Assembly: GCA_947490035.1 (NCBI GenBank)
Contig: CANLGS010000046.1
Span: forward strand, 1 to 12,060
From: Gemmataceae bacterium
GTDB lineage: Bacteria; Planctomycetota; Planctomycetia; Gemmatales; Gemmataceae
Direction: 5' to 3'
DNA length: 12,060 bases
Positions within the stretch are counted from its first letter, which is position 1; each line of letters starts with the position of its first letter. Below the pieces are notes generated by a model. That model saw only the letters and a program-made list of their open reading frames with translations, was not told the DNA's origin and searched no databases. This document shows positions 7,584 through 12,060 of the stretch, one piece after another. Made by a program: the position numbers and the translations under genes.

Positions 7584-7805
7584 GTAGCCTGCCACTCCGT
7601 GGCGGCTCTTGTCTTGTGGCACAGACATTCCTGTCTGTGTGCTTCGGCTCTTGTCTTGTGGCACAGACATTCCTGTCTGTGTGCTTCGGCTCTTGTCTTG
7701 TGGCACAGACATTCCTGTCTGTGCGCTTCGCCGGGCCAGCCGCACGGACAGGAATGTCTGTGCCACAAGAGTAAAGGCAGAAGGCCGCCACGGAGCGAGC
7801 GGACC
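7584..7805. repeat. Expanded nested-hairpin element, family B copy 2, with three tandem 42-bp units
   Basis: Three direct copies of a 42-bp unit lie at 7603-7644, 7645-7686 and 7687-7728. The first two are identical; the third has one T-to-C change. An inverted copy of the core with one change is at 7742-7771. Each unit carries CACAGACATTCCTGTCTGTG. Outer modules CTCCGTGGCGGC (7595-7606) and GCCGCCACGGAG (7784-7795) act as terminal inverted repeats. Because 42 is divisible by three, open frames persist on both strands and encode 14-residue repeats; they have no ribosome binding sites and are not genes. The element lies between the dehydratase and the Cys-less ketosynthase. Confidence 0.85.
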
Positions 7806-7809
7806 ACTC

Positions 7810-8289
7810 TCAAGACGGTTTACTCACCGCCGCGGCCATGCGGAGCAGGTGCGTCAGTTCGCCGCTGAAGACGAACTTGGTGTCGGGCAGCCCCGGCGGA
7901 AGTTGGCTCGGGTTCGCGTGGGCGAACAGAATCTCCACCTCGGCGACGAGTTCGGCTCCGCTGTGGGCGGTGGCCGACACCCGCGCGCCGGTGTCGTTCA
8001 GGTCCACGATTGTGGTCGTGTAGGTCAACTGTTCGCCGGCGAGCGCGTCGCGGTGGAACTTCGCGTTGGACATCTTCGCCAGCACCACGTTCTCGCGGTA
8101 CTGTCGAGCCTCACCCACGAGGATGCCGCCGGTCTGGGCCAGACCCTCGAGGATGAGCGGCGCGGGCATCACCGGGAAGCCGGGGAAGTGGTCGGCGAAG
8201 TGGTCTTCGGCGAGGCTGAGGTTCTTCACCGCCGTCGCCGACTTACCGGACTCGAACGTCACGAACCGGTCGATCCAGGTCCAGCGCAT
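7810..8289 (-). CDS. fabZ: FabZ-type hotdog 3-hydroxyacyl-ACP dehydratase (active subunit)
   Basis: A 159-residue single-hotdog protein expected to remove water from 3-hydroxyacyl-ACP to give trans-2-enoyl-ACP in the cytoplasm. The central segment DHFPGFPVMPAPLILEGLAQ carries His34 and Glu48, exactly 14 residues apart like the His/Glu catalytic pair of E. coli FabZ. The usual MPG is MPA here. KMSNAKFHRDALAGEQL matches the conserved strand after the helix. ATG at 8289 gives the family-like N terminus; no Shine-Dalgarno is evident. It is separated from the ACP gene by a long inverted repeat. A paralogue lacking the Glu is encoded at 9635-10123, so the two could form a heterodimer. The symbol is by similarity. 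Confidence 0.9.
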   Translation of the reverse strand: MRWTWIDRFVTFESGKSATAVKNLSLAEDHFADHFPGFPVMPAPLILEGLAQTGGILVGEARQYRENVVLAKMSNAKFHRDALAGEQLTYTTTIVDLNDTGARVSATAHSGAELVAEVEILFAHANPSQLPPGLPDTKFVFSGELTHLLRMAAAVSKPS

Positions 8290-8300
8290 GGGGTGTCTTC

Positions 8301-8410
8301 GGTAGGTGCCGCTTGCCGAGCGGCACGGGCTAACCCGCGTGTGAACAATGCGGGCACTCAGGAGACGATTGGAGTTGTGCAGCCGTGCCGCTCGGCAAGC
8401 GGCACCTACC
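8301..8410. repeat. Perfect 28-bp inverted repeat, family D
   Basis: Arms at 8301-8328 and 8383-8410 are exact reverse complements around a 54-nt loop. Each arm is also a small hairpin (GTGCCGCT-CGGCA-AGCGGCAC pattern). The element fills the 124-bp spacer from the ACP stop (8414) to the dehydratase start (8289). Its architecture, inverted arms that are each palindromic, is the same as in family B although the sequence is unrelated. Confidence 0.85.
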
Positions 8411-8413
8411 CGG

Positions 8414-8806
8414 TCACTTCTTGGCGGCGACTTTGCCTTCGAGGTAGCGCACGATCAGATCGACGGTGAACAGGTCTTCGACCTTGTCGAGCCGGGGGTC
8501 GTTCTTGAAGTCGGTGAGGTTGGCGTAGGGCATCTGCTTTTCGAGTTCGACGAGTCCGACGGGGGTCACCTTCCCGCCGGCGACGAAGCCGGTGTCGCCC
8601 TGGAAGATGGACTCCGGGAACAGCTCCTCGCGCGGGATCGTCACGCCGAACTGCTTTTCCAGTCGGAATACGATGTCGAGGAAGTCGATGGACTCGGCGC
8701 CCAAGTCGCCCTTGAGTCGCGCGGTCGGCGTCACCTGGTCGTCATCGACGCTCAGTGCCTCCACCAGGGTTTTGCGGACGATGCCGAAAATGTCTTCGCG
8801 CGTCAT
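8414..8806 (-). CDS. Acyl carrier protein with an extended C-terminal half
   Basis: A 130-residue ACP; ordinary ACPs have about 80. Helix I and loop (MTREDIFGIVRKTLVEALSV) lead to the phosphopantetheine site GDLGAESIDFLDIV, where Ser39 would carry the arm; the usual DSL is ESI. Helix II continues as RLEKQFGVTIPREE. About 45 extra residues (roughly 62-108, including DTGFVAGGKVT and KQMPYANL) precede the final helix DLFTVDLIVRYLEGK. ATG at 8806 is chosen with GGAG (8819-8816) 9 nt upstream; TTG at 8821 would overlap that site. It begins 23 bp after fabG, so the two are surely co-transcribed. It is probably the chain carrier for the neighbouring enzymes. A specialised ACP is more likely than the housekeeping AcpP. 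Confidence 0.92.
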   Translation of the reverse strand: MTREDIFGIVRKTLVEALSVDDDQVTPTARLKGDLGAESIDFLDIVFRLEKQFGVTIPREELFPESIFQGDTGFVAGGKVTPVGLVELEKQMPYANLTDFKNDPRLDKVEDLFTVDLIVRYLEGKVAAKK

Positions 8807-8829
8807 TTGAAGGTTCTCCAACCGGCTGG

Positions 8830-9594
8830 TCAGCCGGACACCGCTCCGAGGCTGAGGCCGCCGTCCACGGTAATCACCTGCCCGGTGATGTACGCCGCTC
8901 CGGGGCCACAGAGGAAGAGGACCACGTTGGCGATGTCATCCGCGGTGCCGAGCCGGCGCACCGGGATGAGCTTCTTGAGGTTGTCCGCGCCGGCCATGTT
9001 CACCACGGCCTGGCTCATGTCGGTCGCAATGAAGCCGGGGGCGACGGCGTTCACCAGTACGTTCCGGGCGCCGAGTTCCGCCGCGAGGACGCGGGTGAAA
9101 CTGTTGATCGCGCCCTTGCTCGCCGCGTAATTCGCCTGGCCCTTGTTCACGTGTTCGGCGGCGATGCTCGACACGTTGATGATCCGCCCCGACCGCTGCT
9201 TGAACGCCATCGGCTGGGCCACGGCCTTACAGAACGCGAACGTGCCCGTCAGGTTCGTGTTGATGACCGCGTTCCAGTCCTCGGCGTCCATCCGGAGGAA
9301 CAGTTTGTCGCGGATGACGCCGGCGTTGTTGACCAGAATATCAACTCGCCCGTGTTCCGCCAGAACCCCGCCCACGACGGTTTCGCCCGCGGTGGGGTCG
9401 GCCACGTCCGCCTGCACAGCCTTCGCGACTCCGCCGGCCGCCGCGACCTCCGCTACGAGCGCGTTCGCGGCGTCCTGGTTGCCGCGGTACACGAACGTCA
9501 CCTTCGCGCCTTCGCGCGCCAGCGCCAGTACGATGCCGCGGCCGATGCCGCGACTCCCGCCCGTCACCAGCGCGATTTGGTCCTTCAAAATCAT
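8830..9594 (-). CDS. fabG: 3-oxoacyl-ACP reductase (FabG-type SDR)
   Basis: A 254-residue short-chain dehydrogenase that would reduce 3-oxoacyl-ACP to 3-hydroxyacyl-ACP with NADPH. Motifs: TGGSRGIG cofactor loop (11-18), DVAD (63-66), NNAG (89-92), Asn114, and catalytic Ser143, Tyr156 and Lys160 in NVSS and YAASK. The C-terminal RRLGTADDIANVVLFLCGPGAAYITGQ region and VDGG are typical of FabG. ATG at 9594 has GAGAGG (9605-9600) 5 nt upstream. It follows the first hotdog gene by 40 bp and precedes the ACP gene by 23 bp. Sequence alone cannot separate a fatty-acid FabG from a polyketide ketoreductase; the context suggests the dedicated set. Confidence 0.94.
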   Translation of the reverse strand: MILKDQIALVTGGSRGIGRGIVLALAREGAKVTFVYRGNQDAANALVAEVAAAGGVAKAVQADVADPTAGETVVGGVLAEHGRVDILVNNAGVIRDKLFLRMDAEDWNAVINTNLTGTFAFCKAVAQPMAFKQRSGRIINVSSIAAEHVNKGQANYAASKGAINSFTRVLAAELGARNVLVNAVAPGFIATDMSQAVVNMAGADNLKKLIPVRRLGTADDIANVVLFLCGPGAAYITGQVITVDGGLSLGAVSG

Positions 9595-9634
9595 CGGTTC
9601 CTCTCGCTCGCCTTCGGCTCGCGGCTAACCCGCC

Positions 9635-10123
9635 CTAACCTCGCAGCCCGCCCGTGAGCAGCGCCCAGCGGGTCTTCCAGTGTTCGAGCAACTTCGCGTC
9701 GGTCGCGGCGCCGGTTGGCCCGCGGCCCGCGAGCGAGTAGCCGTGTAGCACGAAGATCGCGTTCACGGTCGGCTCGTTGGCGTCGTTCGCGCCTTTGCAC
9801 TTGAACGTCGCGGTGCCGGCCGCCGCGTCCACCTTCGTCAGTTCGGTCGTCACGTTCATCCAGTGGCCCGGTTGCATGAACGTGCCGTACTTCGCGTTCT
9901 TCAGTTCGCGCAGCACAATGACCGGGTGCGCGAAGTCGGTGGTCGCGCGCCACAGCCACGCCGACGCTTCCACGCACGCCTGGAGCATCAGCACACCGGG
10001 CATGACCGGGAACGACGGGAAGTGGTCCGCGAGGTACTCTTCCCCCAGCGCGAGGTACTTCGTCGCCGCGAGCGTCTTGCCCGCTTCCCAGCGGTCGATT
10101 CGGTCGATCAGGTGGAACCGCAT
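9635..10123 (-). CDS. Hotdog dehydratase-like protein lacking the catalytic Glu
   Basis: A 162-residue FabZ-like hotdog protein. The segment EYLADHFPSFPVMPGVLMLQAC keeps His34 but has Gln48 where FabZ has its catalytic Glu; numbering matches the second dehydratase (His34/Glu48) exactly. RELKNAKYGTFMQPG is the conserved following strand. The ATG at 10123 matches the family N terminus (MRFHLIDRIDRW) and has GGAG (10137-10134) 10 nt upstream. The open frame continues to 10387, but that extension spans the promoter region. First gene of the minus-strand run. It may be a structural or substrate-shaping partner of the 7810-8289 protein, or a thioesterase/dehydratase with altered chemistry. Heterodimeric dehydratases are known in aryl polyene and ishigamide systems. 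Confidence 0.88.
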   Translation of the reverse strand: MRFHLIDRIDRWEAGKTLAATKYLALGEEYLADHFPSFPVMPGVLMLQACVEASAWLWRATTDFAHPVIVLRELKNAKYGTFMQPGHWMNVTTELTKVDAAAGTATFKCKGANDANEPTVNAIFVLHGYSLAGRGPTGAATDAKLLEHWKTRWALLTGGLRG

Positions 10124-10141
10124 CCGCCGCGTACTCCGTCC

Positions 10142-10157
10142 GGCGGCCGCGGCCGCC
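10142..10157. promoter_or_regulatory. 16-bp perfect palindrome in the leader of the minus-strand gene run
   Basis: GGCGGCCGCGGCCGCC reads the same on both strands. It lies between the predicted transcription start (about 10170) and the ribosome binding site (10134-10137) of the first hotdog gene. It could be an operator or form an RNA hairpin limiting expression, but no known regulator motif is recognised. A G+C-rich genome produces such sequences by chance more often. Confidence 0.4.
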
Positions 10158-10176
10158 TTTCTCGAAACAAGTAGAA

Positions 10177-10205
10177 AGTATATCGCCACGGCGGAACGCG
10201 GACAA
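10177..10205 (-). promoter_or_regulatory. Sigma-70-like promoter for the minus-strand gene run
   Basis: On the minus strand: -35 TTGTCC (10205-10200), 17-bp spacer, -10 TATACT (10182-10177). Matches to consensus are 4/6 and 5/6. Predicted start near 10170, leader about 47 nt. It is the best promoter upstream of the first hotdog gene. Confidence 0.6.
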
Positions 10206-10337
10206 CCCTGAGGCCGGTTGCGGGTATCGTGCCGTCTGTTCGCGGAAGCGCAACTCGCGGATTCCATATCCCGGCGAGAACGGGCGCGGCGCGGGTCGCG
10301 GGCGCGGCGCGCAACGATTGCGCCGGCGCGCCCGCCC
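10206..10337. other. Divergent intergenic region
   Basis: G+C-rich DNA between the two divergent promoters. It contains a small hairpin, GCGCAA-CGA-TTGCGC (10309-10323). No gene or other site is recognised. With the promoters and leaders, the gene-free gap is 10124-10424. Confidence 0.4.
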
Positions 10338-10366
10338 TTGTCGCTCGCCGGTCCGCGGCTTAGAAT
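10338..10366 (+). promoter_or_regulatory. Sigma-70-like promoter for the small basic protein gene
   Basis: -35 TTGTCG (10338-10343), 17-bp spacer, -10 TAGAAT (10361-10366). Matches are 4/6 and 5/6. The predicted start is near 10373, giving a leader of about 50 nt that is less G+C-rich than its surroundings. Confidence 0.55.
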
Positions 10367-10424
10367 CACGCTTTCCTCACGAAACACAAACGTCCCTTAC
10401 AATTTCTGACTTCAGGAGCGAATC

Positions 10425-10508
10425 ATGGGTCGGCGTCGCGGCACCGGTCGGCGGAAGGTGGGTCGGAAGAAGCGCCGCATGCGCGCCCGGATTCGGCACC
10501 GCAAGTAA
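10425..10508 (+). CDS. 27-residue Arg/Lys-rich small protein
   Basis: ATG at 10425 has AGGAG (10414-10418) 6 nt upstream and a promoter 60-90 bp upstream; the frame ends with TAA at 10506-10508. The product begins MGRRRGTGRRKVGRKK and ends in RIRHRK; 16 of 27 residues are Arg or Lys. Such tiny, very basic proteins are usually ribosome- or RNA-associated. The RKKRRMRARIRHRK tail faintly recalls AURKAIP1/COX24-type (mS38-like) basic domains, but this is only a resemblance and the function is unassigned. It is too short for standard gene-length cut-offs and easily missed. It is probably transcribed alone; the patatin-like gene begins 128 bp later. Confidence 0.75.
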   Translation: MGRRRGTGRRKVGRKKRRMRARIRHRK

Positions 10509-10514
10509 GCTGCT

Positions 10515-10537
10515 CGGAGCCGCTCGCGGCTTCGCAA
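10515..10537. repeat. Dispersed 19-bp repeat, family E copy 2, as a hairpin after the small gene
   Basis: 10519-10537 matches 4729-4747 exactly. With flanking bases it forms an 8-bp stem (10515-10522 with 10527-10534, one G-T pair) and CTCG loop, 6 bp past the small protein's stop. No T-run follows, so it is at most a weak terminator. Confidence 0.5.
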
Positions 10538-10624
10538 CTCCGCCTCCTCTTGCGGATAAGCGGTCTGAACGGAATTGTTTTCTCTTGCGGGTTTCGCCGC
10601 CCCACGTTATCCCCCTCGGTTCTT

Positions 10625-10632
10625 GGGGGGGG
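10625..10632 (+). promoter_or_regulatory. G8 tract serving as ribosome binding site of the patatin-like gene
   Basis: Eight consecutive G residues end 4 nt before the ATG at 10637. They supply the purine-rich pairing region. A homopolymer of this length can slip in replication, which would change ribosome-binding-site spacing. Confidence 0.45.
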
Positions 10633-10636
10633 ACGA

Positions 10637-11998
10637 ATGCTCCGCACGATATCACGACCGGGGCCGGCGTTCGGTCTGGTGCTGCTCCTGGGCGCCGCCG
10701 TCATCGGGTGCGCCAGCCCGGGCGACGGGGCCAGCGGGTTGACGCCCTTTAAGCGGGGCAGCGCGCGCGGAGAGCGCACCACCGAAGAACTCAAAGCGTC
10801 CGTCGGGTGGCTCGACATCGAAGCCCAGGAAGCCGGGCGCAGCACCATCAGCACGGAAGCGTTGCTCGCATTCGCGGACAAGGCCCGCGCGTCGGTCAAG
10901 CCCGACGTGCCGTTCCAGAAGAAGCACGTCCTCGTCGTCACCGGCGGCGGCTCCTACGGGGCGTACCCGGCCGGCGTCCTCGTCGGCTGGACCGCGACCG
11001 GCACCCGACCCGAGTTCGACGTGGTGACCGGCATCAGTACCGGCGCGCTGATCGGCGCGTTCGCCTTCCTGGGGCCGTCCGAGGACGGCGAACTACAGCG
11101 GTGCTACACCACGCTCCAGAGTTCGCACATCTACGAGCGGAATCGCATCGTCCGGGCGATCATGTCGGAGTCGCTCGCGGACAGCAGCCCACTCGGGCAG
11201 CTCATCCACGAGGTGGCGACCGACGCGCGCATCGCCCGGTTCGCGGCCGAACACGCGAAGGGGCGGCGGTTCTACGTCGGCACCACCGACCTCGACGCCC
11301 GCCGCGCGGTCGTGTGGGACATGGGCGCGATCGCCGCGCGCGGCACCTGCGAGAGCCGCGAGCTGTTCCGCAAGGTGCTGCTCGCGTCCGCGTCCATCCC
11401 CGGCTTCTTCCCGCCGGTGCGCATCCCGATGACGGTGGACGGCAAGCCTTACGTCGAGCGCGACATCGACGGCGGCACGACCTCCTCCATGTTCTTCGCC
11501 CCGCCGTGGGTGCCGCCCGGCGCGCGCGCGAAGCTGCCCGCCGGCTGGCTGTACGGGTCCGAGGTGTACGTGCTGGTCGCGGGGAAGATGTACCCCGACC
11601 CGACGCCGGTGAAGGCGCGCACGTTCGCCATCGCGAGCAACGCCATCTCCACCATCGTCTACGACCAGACGCGCAGCGACCTGCACAAGATGTTCCTGCT
11701 GACCGCGATGACCGGGATGAACTACAACGTGTCGGTGATCCCGAAGGAGGTCAACTCGCCGCTGGCGAGTACCGACTTCGACCCGAAGGAGATGTCGCGC
11801 TTGTTCAAGACGGGTGCGGAGTGGTCGCTGGGGGGACCGAAGTGGCGGGTCACGCCGCCGGGCCACGAGCCGGGCGAGGGCGCGAAGTACCGCGCCGGCA
11901 CGGCGCTCACCGACACCGGTCGCGGCCTCGGGGCGCAGACCCTCGGCCCGCCGCTCAGCCCGATCCCGGTGCTGCCCGGCATGGGACCGGAAAAGTAG
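10637..11998 (+). CDS. Patatin-like phospholipase lipoprotein
   Basis: A 453-residue protein with a lipoprotein signal: Arg3 and Arg7, hydrophobic AFGLVLLLGAAVI, lipobox VIGC (Cys25), Ala at +2. The patatin domain starts near 97: HVLVVTGGGSYGAYPAGVL (oxyanion loop, about 103-108; the usual DGGGxRG is TGGGSYG), GISTGA with nucleophile Ser134, and DIDGG with catalytic Asp278. Patatin enzymes hydrolyse acyl esters of phospholipids or related lipids with a Ser-Asp dyad. Both dyad residues are present, so activity is likely, at a membrane surface. The tail after about 400 is Pro/Gly-rich and probably disordered. ATG at 10637 is chosen because the signal peptide starts there and a G-rich site precedes it; an ATG at 10550 would add 29 residues and spoil the signal. 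It is divergent from the acyl-chain genes and not obviously part of them. Confidence 0.9.
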   Translation: MLRTISRPGPAFGLVLLLGAAVIGCASPGDGASGLTPFKRGSARGERTTEELKASVGWLDIEAQEAGRSTISTEALLAFADKARASVKPDVPFQKKHVLVVTGGGSYGAYPAGVLVGWTATGTRPEFDVVTGISTGALIGAFAFLGPSEDGELQRCYTTLQSSHIYERNRIVRAIMSESLADSSPLGQLIHEVATDARIARFAAEHAKGRRFYVGTTDLDARRAVVWDMGAIAARGTCESRELFRKVLLASASIPGFFPPVRIPMTVDGKPYVERDIDGGTTSSMFFAPPWVPPGARAKLPAGWLYGSEVYVLVAGKMYPDPTPVKARTFAIASNAISTIVYDQTRSDLHKMFLLTAMTGMNYNVSVIPKEVNSPLASTDFDPKEMSRLFKTGAEWSLGGPKWRVTPPGHEPGEGAKYRAGTALTDTGRGLGAQTLGPPLSPIPVLPGMGPEK

Positions 11999-12060
11999 TG
12001 AGGAGTGAGGAGTGAGGAGTGAGGAGTGAGGAGTGAGGAGTGAGGAGTGAGGAGTGAGGA
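11999..12060. repeat. 7-bp tandem repeat running off the window
   Basis: TGAGGAG is repeated without error for nearly nine units up to the edge. It begins directly after the TAG of the patatin-like gene. The period is not divisible by three and the unit contains TGA, so all three forward frames are closed. It may continue beyond the window. Confidence 0.95.

Noticed and set aside
7603..7728. Possible CRISPR array
   Set aside because: The three 42-bp copies are directly abutting with no spacers, and no cas gene is present.
7515..7868. Overlapping small open frames with repeated peptides such as AQTFLSV and TGMSV on both strands
   Set aside because: They come from the 42-bp repeat array, whose period is divisible by three. 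They occur on both strands and lack ribosome binding sites.
4758..10123. Aryl polyene or ladderane cluster in the strict sense
   Set aside because: No acyltransferase, MMPL exporter, LolA-like, ammonia-lyase, radical-SAM or desaturase gene is present in the run, so a specific product name is not justified.
10124..10387. 88-residue N-terminal extension of the first hotdog protein
   Set aside because: It spans the predicted promoter and palindrome, is Arg/Ala-rich, and hotdog proteins start at the MRFHLIDRI position.
10550..10636. Upstream start for the patatin-like protein
   Set aside because: It would place 29 residues before a clear lipoprotein signal peptide; the ATG at 10637 has a G-rich ribosome binding site.

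Overview
The window looks like chromosomal DNA of a planctomycete, probably from the Gemmata/Gemmataceae group. This is an inference from the high G+C content, a bacterial GH3-family protein beside a type II fatty-acid-synthase-like gene set, and many dispersed hairpin repeats between genes. No rRNA, tRNA or CRISPR array is visible.

Layout. Positions 1-187 hold the 3' end of a plus-strand stress-protein-like gene. It ends in a large inverted repeat with a T-run, shared with a convergent minus-strand gene. From about 10170 down to 338 there is one uninterrupted minus-strand run of nine genes. In transcription order they are: a hotdog dehydratase-like protein (10123-9635), a FabG-type ketoreductase (9594-8830), a long acyl carrier protein (8806-8414), a FabZ-type dehydratase (8289-7810), a ketosynthase-like protein lacking the catalytic Cys (7410-6136), a complete C-H-H ketosynthase (6047-4758), a membrane-anchored alpha/beta hydrolase (about 4599-3607), a GH3-family acyl-adenylating enzyme (3418-1724) and an M20 metallopeptidase (1561-338). 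A good promoter candidate (10177-10205) precedes the run. Facing away from it on the plus strand are a 27-residue Arg/Lys-rich protein (10425-10508) with its own promoter and strong ribosome binding site, and a patatin-like lipoprotein (10637-11998). A 7-bp tandem repeat runs off the right edge.

How the genes may work together. Ketosynthase, Cys-less ketosynthase partner, ACP, ketoreductase and two hotdog proteins form the core of a type II acyl-chain builder. One hotdog protein keeps the FabZ His/Glu pair; the other has Gln in place of Glu. Both condensing and dehydrating activities are therefore encoded as one intact protein plus one degenerate relative, as in KS/chain-length-factor and heterodimeric dehydratase systems of highly reducing type II polyketide (aryl polyene/ishigamide-like) pathways. 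No enoyl reductase, malonyl transacylase or acyltransferase is present. The product could be a polyene, or the cell's general FabD/FabI could be used. The downstream GH3 protein could activate the acyl acid and join it to an amino acid. The hydrolase and M20 enzyme could release or trim acyl or amide products. This pathway reading is inference; the residue substitutions are read directly from the sequence.

Repeats. At least five unrelated dispersed repeat families, most of them nested hairpins, occupy the spacers of the run. One contains three tandem 42-bp units that create spurious open frames on both strands.
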